A DNA stretch of 64,000 nucleotides from Sedimentibacter sp. (GTDB lineage: Bacteria > Bacillota > Clostridia > Tissierellales > Sedimentibacteraceae): positions 62,001 to 126,000 of the forward strand of contig JAHDLA010000001.1 in assembly GCA_018436705.1 (NCBI GenBank), in the 5' to 3' direction. The position numbers and the translations under genes are program-made. The notes below the pieces were generated by a model. It worked only from the letters and a program-made list of their open reading frames with translations. It searched no databases and was not told the origin of the DNA. Below are positions 35,935-44,592 of this stretch, piece after piece. The number at the start of each line of letters is the position of its first letter. The stretch's first letter is position 1.

Positions 35935-37365
35935 TTATTTAGACTCTTTTTCCCAAACTTCAGTATTCTTTATTCCTAATTTTTCAGGATTAAATACTAT
36001 TTCTTTATTAAGTTTATATTGTTCTTCGAAATCTTTAAATACTTTAATAGCAGTATTGCTTAAGAGAAGCAATGCTATTAAGTTTAACCATGACATAACG
36101 CCCATTCCAACATCTGCCATTGCCCATGCAAGTACTGATGGTTTTGAACAGAATATTAAAATTGCTGCTAAAGTTGCAATTCTTAAAGCTGTTAATAAAT
36201 ATTTCTGATTTATTTTCTTAGATGCTTTGCAAACATAAGCGGCACCTGTTTCAGCAGCATAGTAGTTTCCTAAGATTGTAGTAAAAGCGAAGAACAACAT
36301 AGCCAATGCTACAAATACTGAACCAAAGCCAGGGATAAAAGTATCTATGGCACTTTGTATATATCCAGGTCCGGCTTGAATTCCAGGAAGATTTTCAACT
36401 ATACCATCAACATTGTACATACCTGTGAATATAATAACCAAAGCTGTTGAAGTACAAACGAAAATTGAATCTATATATACTGACATCGCCTGAACTAATC
36501 CTGATTTTGCAGGGTGGCTTACTTTTGCAGTAGCAGCTGCCTGAGATGCAGTACCCATACCAGCTTCATTTGAGTAGATACCTCTCTTAACTCCCATCAT
36601 TACCGCATTTCCTACAATTCCTCCAAACACTGCGTCAGTTCCGAATGCACTTTTGAATATTAAAGCAAATACTGCAGGAATTTCAGTGAAATGAACTACG
36701 ATCATTACAAGAGCAATACATAAATATATTATAGCCATTACAGGAGCAATAAGCTCAGCAAATTTACTTATTCTTTTTATTCCACCAAATATAATCAATG
36801 ATGCTAATACTGCAACTATTACTCCAAGCATTAATTTATTTGTTCCGAATGCAACATACATTGCATCAGCAATGGCGTTAGACTGCATTCCAGGAGTACA
36901 GAAACCAAGTGCAAATATTGAGCAAACAGCAAATAACATTGCATACCATTTAATTCCTAAACCTTTGTCAATAAAATATTGAGGACCTCCTCTAAATTCA
37001 TCTCCATCTGTGCTTTTGTATATCTGAGCCAGTGTACATTCTATTATTGTAGTACCTGCTCCTAAAATTGCGGAAGCCCACATCCAAAATATTGCTCCAG
37101 GTCCTCCAATTGAAATTGCAGAAGCAACTCCTGCTATATTTCCTGTACCAACTCTTGTTGACATTGTTAATGCAAATGATTGAAAAGCACTTCTTCCGAC
37201 ATTGGAATCATTTTTTTCAAACATATAATGTGTCATAAGTTTTATATATCTAAACTGCGCTCCCTTTGTCCTTATTGTGTAATAAAGTCCTGACAATAAA
37301 GCTAATAATATTAATGCATTACTCCATAGTACTCCGTTAATACTATCCATTATCTGTTGTAGCAT
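35935..37365 (-). CDS. AGCS-family sodium:amino-acid (alanine/glycine) symporter
   Basis: A 476-residue protein with about 11 TM segments and AGCS signatures (TRVGTGNIAGVASAISIGGP and KRGIYSNEAGMGTASQAAAT). The family couples sodium to uptake of alanine (both enantiomers in some members), glycine and related small amino acids. It starts 61 bp after the aminotransferase gene, in the same operon as ortAB. It may import the amino acid that starts the pathway or move the alanine made by OrtAB; direction cannot be told. Confidence 0.92.
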   Translation of the reverse strand: MLQQIMDSINGVLWSNALILLALLSGLYYTIRTKGAQFRYIKLMTHYMFEKNDSNVGRSAFQSFALTMSTRVGTGNIAGVASAISIGGPGAIFWMWASAILGAGTTIIECTLAQIYKSTDGDEFRGGPQYFIDKGLGIKWYAMLFAVCSIFALGFCTPGMQSNAIADAMYVAFGTNKLMLGVIVAVLASLIIFGGIKRISKFAELIAPVMAIIYLCIALVMIVVHFTEIPAVFALIFKSAFGTDAVFGGIVGNAVMMGVKRGIYSNEAGMGTASQAAATAKVSHPAKSGLVQAMSVYIDSIFVCTSTALVIIFTGMYNVDGIVENLPGIQAGPGYIQSAIDTFIPGFGSVFVALAMLFFAFTTILGNYYAAETGAAYVCKASKKINQKYLLTALRIATLAAILIFCSKPSVLAWAMADVGMGVMSWLNLIALLLLSNTAIKVFKDFEEQYKLNKEIVFNPEKLGIKNTEVWEKESK

Positions 37366-37426
37366 AATAAACTCCTCCGTTTAATTTTAAATTTTCGATA
37401 TCTATTATAAAAAATAACTAAGTGTA

Positions 37427-38806
37427 TTACCAGCCCTTAATTTGTTCCAATACTTCGTCCGGTACAAGTCCTTCTTCTACTTCGGCAATTGCCTTTTCGA
37501 TAATATCCATTGCTTTTTCAGCCTCTTCACGGCTTAAACACAATGGAGGTTCAACCCTTAGAACCGAACCGCTGAAAAATGCCAATATAAGGCCTTTTTC
37601 CCAGCATCTCCAACAAATCTTAGCTGTTTTGTTAACATCACGTTCTTTTGTATTTCTATCCTTAACTATGTCTACTCCTATAAACATACCAGTTCCGCGA
37701 ACATCTCCGATGCAATCATATTTTTCCATCAATGTCTTGAACCTGCCAATTATATAATCTCCTTGTACATTAGCATTATCAAGTAATTTTTCATCGTTAA
37801 TTACATCAATTGTAGCTATGGATGCACTGCATGATACAGCATTTCCGGCCGTATTAAAGAAGTGAACCGGGGCACTCCAACTTTCAAAAATTTCTTTTCT
37901 TGCAACTATTGCACTTAACGGCATTCCCGATGCTATGGCTTTTCCCATAACTATAATATCAGGCTCTATACCAAAATGCTCGCAAGCAAACATCTTTCCT
38001 GTTCTTCCAAAACCTGTTTGTACTTCATCCGCAATTACTAAAATTCCATAACGCTTGCATATTTCTATCAGTTTGTCATAATACTCCTGTGGAGGCAAAA
38101 TTATACCTGCATCCCCCTGCATAGGTTCAAATATGATTGCAGCTACTTCTTCAGGCGGAACCACTGTTTCAAGCATATTTTCAAAATATTTCAAACATGC
38201 TAAATTGCAGTCCGGCCTTTTTTTGTTGTTCAAACACCTGTAGCAATCAGGATAAGGTATAAACTCCACTTCCGGAACCATCGGTTCCATTCCGCGTCTC
38301 ATCTCAGTGCCATATCCGGAAACACTTAAAGCTCCAAACGTTGTACCATGATAGGATCTCAGGAAGGAAATTATTTTTTTTCTTTTTGTAAAACATCTTG
38401 CAGCTTTGATTGCACCATCTACAGATGATGATCCAGACAATCCATAAGCCACTCTCTTTTCAAAATTGCCGGGAGTAATTTCCGCAAGCTTCTCGGCTAA
38501 TTCTATATGCGGTTTATGATACATATACGCAGGTGTATAATGAATAAACTTGTTAACTTGATCATTCACTGCTTTAACCACTTTAGGGTGATTGTGTCCT
38601 ACATTAATTACCGCTGCACTTGAAAGAAAATCAATAAATTCATTTCCTTCAATGTCAACAACCTTAGCTCCTTTTGCCCTATCTACTATTAAGGGATAGT
38701 ATGGAACCCTTGTTGTGTATGACATTATTTTATTTTCTCTATCAATTATTGAATAAGTTTTGTCAGTTACTTTTGTTATTCTGTCGTTTTCGGTATGACT
38801 GCTCAA
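37427..38806 (-). CDS. class III PLP aminotransferase / fold-type I racemase-like enzyme
   Basis: A 459-residue class III enzyme with cofactor lysine K289 (VMGKAIASGMPLS) and the PLP-pyridine Asp in VIADEVQTGFGR (D260). A Cys-rich loop CYRCLNNKKRPDCNLAC (188-204) is typical of the clade holding archaeal omega-aminotransferases and isoleucine 2-epimerase-like racemases. It could remove or add a side-chain amino group (for instance 2,4-diaminopentanoate to 2-amino-4-oxopentanoate, the OrtAB substrate), or epimerise an amino acid. It is first in the operon, with a sigma-54 promoter about 160 bp upstream. Family is sure, reaction is inferred. Confidence 0.88.
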   Translation of the reverse strand: MSSHTENDRITKVTDKTYSIIDRENKIMSYTTRVPYYPLIVDRAKGAKVVDIEGNEFIDFLSSAAVINVGHNHPKVVKAVNDQVNKFIHYTPAYMYHKPHIELAEKLAEITPGNFEKRVAYGLSGSSSVDGAIKAARCFTKRKKIISFLRSYHGTTFGALSVSGYGTEMRRGMEPMVPEVEFIPYPDCYRCLNNKKRPDCNLACLKYFENMLETVVPPEEVAAIIFEPMQGDAGIILPPQEYYDKLIEICKRYGILVIADEVQTGFGRTGKMFACEHFGIEPDIIVMGKAIASGMPLSAIVARKEIFESWSAPVHFFNTAGNAVSCSASIATIDVINDEKLLDNANVQGDYIIGRFKTLMEKYDCIGDVRGTGMFIGVDIVKDRNTKERDVNKTAKICWRCWEKGLILAFFSGSVLRVEPPLCLSREEAEKAMDIIEKAIAEVEEGLVPDEVLEQIKGW

Positions 38807-38963
38807 TTTATGCCTCCTTAAATATTACGCAACATCTGTGATTAATTTGTTAAATTCATACGGATTATTACAAATAAACCACTCCTCTTCTATGAAAATA
38901 TCTAATATTAGTTTTTTCAGACAGCCTCAAATGCTGTCTTTAAGCATGCTATAATATTAAAGA

Positions 38964-38979
38964 TGCAAATTTCATGCCA
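38964..38979 (-). promoter_or_regulatory. sigma-54 (-24/-12) promoter of the aminotransferase-agcS-ortAB operon
   Basis: On the minus strand it reads TGGCATGAAATTTGCA, a full match to TGGCAYG-N4-TTGCW. It lies 158 bp upstream of the aminotransferase ATG and 61 bp from the nearest upstream inverted repeat. Confidence 0.88.
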
Positions 38980-39039
38980 ATTATTCATGAGTTAGGAATG
39001 TTATAAAATGCGCAATTTTTATTTTGATAATTAAGCAGT

Positions 39040-39053
39040 TATCACTAATGATA
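39040..39053. promoter_or_regulatory. upstream activator site, promoter-proximal (TATCA/TGATA)
   Basis: TATCA-CTAA-TGATA inverted repeat, 61 bp upstream of the -24 element. It shares half-sites with the composite repeat at 39109-39146. Confidence 0.55.
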
Positions 39054-39108
39054 CTCTTTTTATCATTCATATTTTTTCTCGGGCATTAATTTTACAGGCT
39101 CTGCGCTT

Positions 39109-39146
39109 GGTATCAACGATGATAATTTATTATCAATTTTGATACC
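39109..39146. promoter_or_regulatory. composite upstream activator sites (nested inverted repeats)
   Basis: An outer repeat GGTATCAA (39109-39116) / TTGATACC (39139-39146) encloses an inner palindrome TGATAAT-TT-ATTATCA (39120-39135). It is placed 130-170 bp upstream of the sigma-54 promoter, just after the end of the regulator gene at 39153. This is the likely binding site of that enhancer-binding protein. Confidence 0.65.
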
Positions 39147-39152
39147 TTGAAA

Positions 39153-40904
39153 TCATATTTCATACTGTTTTAATTTCCTATACAATGTTGCTATGCCTAT
39201 ATTGAGATCCTCGGCTAATTTTTTCTTATCCTCTTTGCTGTTTCCATATTCTCTCGCCCTTTCGCCGATAACTTTCTTTTCAAATTCTTTAACCATATTT
39301 TCCAAAGATTTATCGTCTTTTTTATTGGATGGTGTAATTATATTTTTAGGTATACTTGCTTCCGTTATCATATTGCTTTTTTCCATGTTCATAGCATATT
39401 CAATAACATTTTCAAGTTCTCGGACATTACCCGGCCAATCATACGCCTCAAATATACACTGTACTTTATGATCTATTGCCTTAATATTTTTATTGAAAAT
39501 ACCATTGTATTTCTGCAAAAGATAATCAGTTAATAATGGAATGTCATCCTTACGGTCTCTTATGGCAGGTATCAAAATTGGAATTACATTAAGGCGATAA
39601 TATAAGTCATCCCTGAATCTTTTTTCCGAAACCAGCTCCTCCAGATTCCTGTTTGTAGCAGATATAATTCTGACATTTACAGGTACTTCCGATACTCCTC
39701 CGACTCTTTGTACTTTTTTATCCTGTAAAACACGTAATATTTTAGATTGCAGGTAAATGGGCATGTCACCTATTTCATCCAGAAATAATGTTCCTCCGTC
39801 GGCTAATTCGAATTTCCCCGGCTTGCCTCCCTTTTTAGCACCTGTAAAAGCCCCGTTATCATATCCGAACAATTCACTTTCCAGCAATGTCTCGGGAATC
39901 GCCGCACAATTTATAGCTATAAACGGGCCGTCAGCCATTGGACTTAAGCTGTGTATTGCTCTTGCAAAAAGCTCTTTACCCGTTCCGCTTTCTCCTCTTA
40001 TCATAATAGTGGAATATCCTCTTGCCGCAATTTCAGCTTTCTGCTTAGCATTGCAGATAGTTCCGCTTTCTCCTATAATATCGCAAAAATGCACACTTTT
40101 ATTATCAATAATATTGCTTACTATCTTTTGAATATCTTTTGAATCAGAAATAGTTATAATACCGCCGATTATTCTTCCGTCTTTGTCTTCCAGCGTATTT
40201 GTAGAAATGTAGCAAACCAGTTCATCTCCATTACCAAGTAATGCTTTGACTTCTCTTTTATCATATTTAGGAAAATGCCCTTTTTCATTAATTTCAAGAT
40301 TTGGGAAGATACAATTAATTTTTTTGCCTATAATGCTATCTTTATTGGCTTTAAATATTTTCTCTGCAGTTTTACTGAAATGAGTTATATTTCCGTTTTC
40401 ATCAGTTCCTATTATTCCTTCATTTATTGAATTAAATATATGCGTCATCTGAATTGCAGAAATTCTTAATTTTTTAGAAATGGAAACTTCCACCGCCTTG
40501 GTAGAAATCATTTGACACATAACCTCAAGAAATTTTATATAGTCATCCTTTCTGGACAGCATTATTCTTTTATGCTCTTCCGTATATCCGACTATACTTA
40601 AAATTCCTACTATTTCGTCGCCAATTTTTATCGGAAAATCAAATTCTGCTTTTTGCGGGCAGCATTTATAATTTTTACAATTTTCACACAGGTAGTGAAA
40701 CCCAGGGTTATCTACTATTACTTCATCTCCGGTTTTCATGATATGCTTATATATGTTGCTTATATAATAATTTTTTTCATTATTAACCGTACCGCCAAGC
40801 TTATTTAATTTATCATCCATTATCATAATTTCAACGTTTAAAACAGCGGCTATTGACTTTGCCACATGTTGTATAGTATTTATAACAGCCGGATCGTTCA
40901 GCAT
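39153..40904 (-). CDS. sigma-54-dependent enhancer-binding protein 1
   Basis: A 583-residue regulator; the ATG at 40904 follows GGGAGGAAT. The N-terminal sensor (1-155) carries the motif NPGxxxLCxxC ... CCPQ (C73, C76, C81, C82). A PAS domain follows (about 165-275). The AAA+ domain has Walker A GESGTGKE, the sigma-54 contact loop GAFTGA and GTLFLDEIGDMP. A Fis-type helix-turn-helix ends the protein (KKLAEDLNIGIATLYRKLKQ). It hydrolyses ATP to open sigma-54 promoters. The operon with a sigma-54 site just downstream of it is its likely target. It has its own transcript, as a terminator separates it from the activase gene. Confidence 0.93.
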   Translation of the reverse strand: MLNDPAVINTIQHVAKSIAAVLNVEIMIMDDKLNKLGGTVNNEKNYYISNIYKHIMKTGDEVIVDNPGFHYLCENCKNYKCCPQKAEFDFPIKIGDEIVGILSIVGYTEEHKRIMLSRKDDYIKFLEVMCQMISTKAVEVSISKKLRISAIQMTHIFNSINEGIIGTDENGNITHFSKTAEKIFKANKDSIIGKKINCIFPNLEINEKGHFPKYDKREVKALLGNGDELVCYISTNTLEDKDGRIIGGIITISDSKDIQKIVSNIIDNKSVHFCDIIGESGTICNAKQKAEIAARGYSTIMIRGESGTGKELFARAIHSLSPMADGPFIAINCAAIPETLLESELFGYDNGAFTGAKKGGKPGKFELADGGTLFLDEIGDMPIYLQSKILRVLQDKKVQRVGGVSEVPVNVRIISATNRNLEELVSEKRFRDDLYYRLNVIPILIPAIRDRKDDIPLLTDYLLQKYNGIFNKNIKAIDHKVQCIFEAYDWPGNVRELENVIEYAMNMEKSNMITEASIPKNIITPSNKKDDKSLENMVKEFEKKVIGERAREYGNSKEDKKKLAEDLNIGIATLYRKLKQYEI

Positions 40905-40950
40905 ATTTATTCCTCCCATACTTACTATTACTTTGTTTACAGACCGTAAC

Positions 40951-40989
40951 AAAAACTATCGGAATACCCCTTTGTAAGATATTCCGATA
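40951..40989 (-). terminator. terminator of the glycyl radical enzyme-activase operon
   Basis: TATCGGAATA / TATTCCGATA inverted repeat, followed on the minus strand by GTTTTTG, 14 bp after the activase stop. Confidence 0.78.
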
Positions 40990-41003
40990 CTGAATATTTC
41001 AAC

Positions 41004-41792
41004 CTATACCGTTATTTTTAGGCCATCAGGCTTAGATATCTTCGAAAGCAGCTCTTGCGCATATTCCTTTGACTGAGTCTTTAATCCTTTCAAATGGTAC
41101 TCTCTGGAAAGCCTTTCATATTTACCTTCACCAAGTCGATGATACGGAAGTATTTCTATCGATTTTACACCTATTTGTGATGCAAAATCAACAACTCCTT
41201 GAATATTTTCAACACTGTCATTGTGCTCGGGTATCAACGGAACCCTAACCATGACTTCTTTGCCTTTTTCTATAAGTTTTTTCAGGTTCTCATGAATTAA
41301 TTCATTAGAAACGCCTGTATTTATCTTATGCCTTTCGTCATCCATACCTTTAATATCATAAAGTATTAAATCCACATGTTCAAAAACCTTCCAGGCAGTT
41401 TCAAACTTACTGAACCCACTGGTTTCAACAGCTGTGTGCACTCCTTCTTCTGAAGCTGCAGCTATTATAGCCGAAGCAAACTGCGGCTGTGCTAAGACTT
41501 CTCCTCCCGATAAAGTAACTCCGCCTCCGGAATTTTCAAAGAATACTTTGTCTCTGAGCACTGCTTCCATAACTTCTTTAACTGATACTTTTTTTCCTAC
41601 CAGCTCTTTTTCATCGCTTTGAAATTTTTTCATATACTCAATTTCAAAATTTTGAGACTCCGGATTAGAGCACCAGAGACATCTTAGAGGACATCCTTTT
41701 AAGAATACCGTTGTTCGAATTCCCGGACCATCGTGTACACTGTATCGCTGTATGTCATAAATTATCCCTGTTATATCATCATATTCTTTCAT
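41004..41792 (-). CDS. glycyl radical enzyme activase (radical SAM) without ferredoxin insert
   Basis: A 262-residue radical SAM protein with CPLRCLWC (C34, C38, C41) binding the SAM cluster and GGGVTLSGGEVL following. Activases of eliminase-type glycyl radical enzymes usually carry about 50 extra residues with two CxxCxxCxxxCP clusters after the SAM motif. Here residues 42-75 contain no Cys, so the domain is absent and the length matches pyruvate formate-lyase activase. The ATG at 41792 lies inside the end of the enzyme gene (14-bp overlap), so the two are translationally coupled. It abstracts hydrogen from G776 of its partner using SAM and reduced flavodoxin or ferredoxin. Confidence 0.92.
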   Translation of the reverse strand: MKEYDDITGIIYDIQRYSVHDGPGIRTTVFLKGCPLRCLWCSNPESQNFEIEYMKKFQSDEKELVGKKVSVKEVMEAVLRDKVFFENSGGGVTLSGGEVLAQPQFASAIIAAASEEGVHTAVETSGFSKFETAWKVFEHVDLILYDIKGMDDERHKINTGVSNELIHENLKKLIEKGKEVMVRVPLIPEHNDSVENIQGVVDFASQIGVKSIEILPYHRLGEGKYERLSREYHLKGLKTQSKEYAQELLSKISKPDGLKITV

Positions 41793-44184
41793 GCTCTGCC
41801 CTCGCAATAATATCGTTCTGAAGTTCCCTTGCAAGCTCGATAAAACGGGCGCTGTATCCGGCAACACGTATAATTAAATCTTTATACTTCTCAGGATGCT
41901 TCTGAGCATCTTTCAATGTTTCAGTTGATACAACATTAAATTGAACCTCTTGACCATTTAAAGGACTAAAATACGTTGATACAAGACTCATTAGCTTTTT
42001 CTTAGCATCTTCGCTTGCTATTGCCGTCTTACTTAACTTAAGATTAAGTACATTTCCTTCAAGTATATGACTTTGCTTAATTTTGCTTGCAGATAATAGG
42101 ACTGCAGTCGGGCCTTCGCTGTTTCCTTCATTAGACGGTGACATTGAGTCAGATACAGGCATCTTGGATTTTCTTCCGTCTGCAGTAGCTCCGGTCTTCC
42201 ATCCGTGAGGAACAGTTCCGCCCAATGTAAGAATCATAGAAGTGTAGTTTCTGCCGTCTATATCCTTATGCTTTTCAATTTCTTCAAAGAACATGTCTGT
42301 CAATTTGCACATGATTTCGTCAGCGTAGTCATTGTCATTTCCATATTTCGGTTCATTCAGCAATTCGGTCATGATTTGCTCACCCTCTTCGCCTTCAAAA
42401 TTACTGTTTAAAACTTCATTCAGTTTTTTCATATCCATTTTTTTCATGTCAAACACTTGGTGCTTAACTGCCGTTAATGAATTAGACGCAGTTGCAAGAC
42501 CTGCCATAAGAATAGGAGTTGCGCCCCATTTTGAGCCTCCCCATGTCATATCCTTACCATTATCTATACAACCGTCAATCAATGAAGATAAGAATAAATG
42601 CGGTGTATTCTCACGCTGAACAAAGTCAACAACCATTGCATTTATTACCTGATGTTTAAGCATAAACTGCATCTGACTTTTAACAGCGTTGAAAAGATCA
42701 TCAAAAGTTTTAAAGTCTTCAGGATTTCCTGTTTTTAACCCAAGTTGTTTTCCTGTGAGTCTGTCAATTCCGTTATTCATTGCAAGGTCTACTACTCTTG
42801 CAACATTCAGCATTCCGCCGTTTACACGCCCTTGGAATCCCTGAGGAGCAAGTTCAACACAACCTACAATAGCAAAGTTACGCATATTTTCAATAGGCAT
42901 ATCCGGAACGGCACGCTTCATAGCTGATATACATCCGTTGTCTCCGAAAAGAGCAGGCATTCCTGTGCCGTATTCTATAATTTCAGCAACACGTTCTTTG
43001 AAATCTTCAGGAGTATTATCATGGAAACGAACTGTAAATTGAGGATTTGTCAGACGTATATGTTCCTGACAGTTCAACATAATAAAGCTAACTTCGTTTA
43101 CTGCATCATCTCCATTAGGTTTTACTCCTCCTGCTGTAACGTTAGGAGTCATTGGGAATCCCGGATGAATATGAATGGATTCCGTATCCTGTGCCTTAAC
43201 TATTTCATTAAATTTAATCCAAAGGCAGTCATAAAGTTCCTGTATTTGTTCAATGCTGTATTTTCCCTCTTCCATATCCTTTTTAAAATACGGATACAGA
43301 TATTGGTCCATTCTGCCCGGAGAAACAGAGTCTCCGTTAGTTTCCAGCTGAATAATAATCTGCATAAACTGTATAACCTGAAGAGCATCCCATGTATCTC
43401 TAGCCGGGTTTTCAGGTACCCAAGCACAAACATCAGCAATTTTTTCTAATTCTGCTTTTCTTTTTGGATCGTTTTCAGCTTCAGCCATTTCTAAAGCTTT
43501 TTTGCTGTATCTTTTTGCGTAGTTTACAACAGCATCAAAGCATATCATAAGACCGTCATAAAACAATTTTTTGTTAAAATCATCATCAACAGATAAATCA
43601 AGCTGCTTAATTTTAGCGCTAACTTCTTCTTTAAGTCCCTTTATTCCAACTTTAAGAAGCTTTTCAGCCTGATATGCCGTATGGCCATAGCCGTTTCGCT
43701 CAAACAAATCTCTTGAGAACATGTATGCATCTCTGACTTCCTTTGTATCTTCGGGAAGCAGATTCCTGTATTTTTTATATATAGTCTTTCCTTCCCAATA
43801 TGGGAAAATACTTTTTAAATCATCTTTTACGTATTGCGGAACAATAAATGTATCCTGTTCACGTGTCTCCAAAGTTTCATCAAGTTCTTCTTGAAGCCAC
43901 TCAATGGAAAAGTCTGGGTATACAGGAGCTGATCTTCGTCCATTCTTACCATGGTTTCCAACTATCAACTCGTCATCCCAAATATTAAGTGTTATTTCTC
44001 CCAATATTTTTTCAAGAGATCTGGCACGCCTTTCGATGTAATGTTTTCCTTCTGTCTCACGGTAACTCTTAGTAACCGACAAAGCCCTTTCACTGCACAA
44101 AATAGGTTTTGCATCTATAACTGCCTGTCTTATCCTCTTGATACGATCTGTAGGCTTAACATTTGCAATTTTATTTCTATCCAT
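41779..44184 (-). CDS. glycyl radical enzyme, eliminase/dehydratase type, substrate unknown
   Basis: An 801-residue protein. The radical site is RVAGYSA (G776) and the active-site motif is GCVEL (C442, E444); the C-x-E pair marks 1,2-eliminating members (diol dehydratase, choline lyase, hydroxyproline dehydratase, isethionate lyase) and excludes pyruvate formate-lyase, which has adjacent cysteines. In the segment NGDSVSPGRMDQ, D285 stands where glycerol dehydratase has His and where, as I recall the alignment, hydroxyproline dehydratase HypD has an Asp near the substrate amine. This hints at an amino-acid substrate. No microcompartment, choline or taurine genes are near. It is transcribed from a sigma-54 promoter with its activase. 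It probably dehydrates or deaminates an amino acid linked to the OrtAB operon. Confidence 0.9.
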   Translation of the reverse strand: MDRNKIANVKPTDRIKRIRQAVIDAKPILCSERALSVTKSYRETEGKHYIERRARSLEKILGEITLNIWDDELIVGNHGKNGRRSAPVYPDFSIEWLQEELDETLETREQDTFIVPQYVKDDLKSIFPYWEGKTIYKKYRNLLPEDTKEVRDAYMFSRDLFERNGYGHTAYQAEKLLKVGIKGLKEEVSAKIKQLDLSVDDDFNKKLFYDGLMICFDAVVNYAKRYSKKALEMAEAENDPKRKAELEKIADVCAWVPENPARDTWDALQVIQFMQIIIQLETNGDSVSPGRMDQYLYPYFKKDMEEGKYSIEQIQELYDCLWIKFNEIVKAQDTESIHIHPGFPMTPNVTAGGVKPNGDDAVNEVSFIMLNCQEHIRLTNPQFTVRFHDNTPEDFKERVAEIIEYGTGMPALFGDNGCISAMKRAVPDMPIENMRNFAIVGCVELAPQGFQGRVNGGMLNVARVVDLAMNNGIDRLTGKQLGLKTGNPEDFKTFDDLFNAVKSQMQFMLKHQVINAMVVDFVQRENTPHLFLSSLIDGCIDNGKDMTWGGSKWGATPILMAGLATASNSLTAVKHQVFDMKKMDMKKLNEVLNSNFEGEEGEQIMTELLNEPKYGNDNDYADEIMCKLTDMFFEEIEKHKDIDGRNYTSMILTLGGTVPHGWKTGATADGRKSKMPVSDSMSPSNEGNSEGPTAVLLSASKIKQSHILEGNVLNLKLSKTAIASEDAKKKLMSLVSTYFSPLNGQEVQFNVVSTETLKDAQKHPEKYKDLIIRVAGYSARFIELARELQNDIIARAEHERI

Positions 44185-44229
44185 ACTGCCTCCTCCAAAA
44201 TATATTTTATTTTCTTAATTTAATAAGTA

Positions 44230-44245
44230 AGCAAATTGCATGCCA
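44230..44245 (-). promoter_or_regulatory. sigma-54 (-24/-12) promoter of the glycyl radical enzyme operon
   Basis: On the minus strand it reads TGGCATGCAATTTGCT, a full match to TGGCAYG-N4-TTGCW, 46 bp upstream of the enzyme's ATG. Confidence 0.9.
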
Positions 44246-44332
44246 CCTTTTGCTTTATCAGCTATTTCGCTTGATATCAGCCGTACAGAGAGATTAATGA
44301 TGCAAATTCTAAAAACTATTAATATATATAAT

Positions 44333-44350
44333 AGTCTAATTTTTTAGACT
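44333..44350. promoter_or_regulatory. upstream activator site A (GTCTAA/TTAGAC)
   Basis: AGTCTAA-TTTT-TTAGACT, perfect 7-bp arms, 88 bp upstream of the sigma-54 promoter. It is probably bound by enhancer-binding protein 2, encoded divergently. Confidence 0.7.
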
Positions 44351-44404
44351 ATTCACTTATTACTACGGTTCGCTAAAGATGCTAAACGGCGAATGCTCTC
44401 CTTT

Positions 44405-44420
44405 GTCTAAAAATTTAGAC
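44405..44420. promoter_or_regulatory. upstream activator site B (GTCTAA/TTAGAC)
   Basis: GTCTAAA-AA-TTTAGAC, 7-bp arms, the same half-site as site A and 160 bp upstream of the sigma-54 promoter. It could also let the regulator control its own gene 170 bp away. Confidence 0.7.
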
Positions 44421-44592
44421 GGCTTTCCATAATTTTATACTTTTTGAACAAAAAAGATTAATATAACTAAAAATATTATCAAAATTCTAAAATATCGTAT
44501 ATACTTTTTTATGTTTCTGATATAATAAACTTAAAAACTACCGCACCTCAAAAAAGATTACTAGTTTTTATTTAAATCCGGAGATGTTTAAA

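Noticed and set aside
42205..43449. Several long open frames antisense to the glycyl radical enzyme gene
   Set aside because: No family-like sequence or start signals; they mirror the codon pattern of the real gene.
41779..44184. Reading the glycyl radical enzyme as pyruvate formate-lyase, choline lyase or isethionate lyase
   Set aside because: No adjacent Cys-Cys pair of formate-lyase; no microcompartment, acetaldehyde dehydrogenase or sulfite genes are near, as would be expected for the others.
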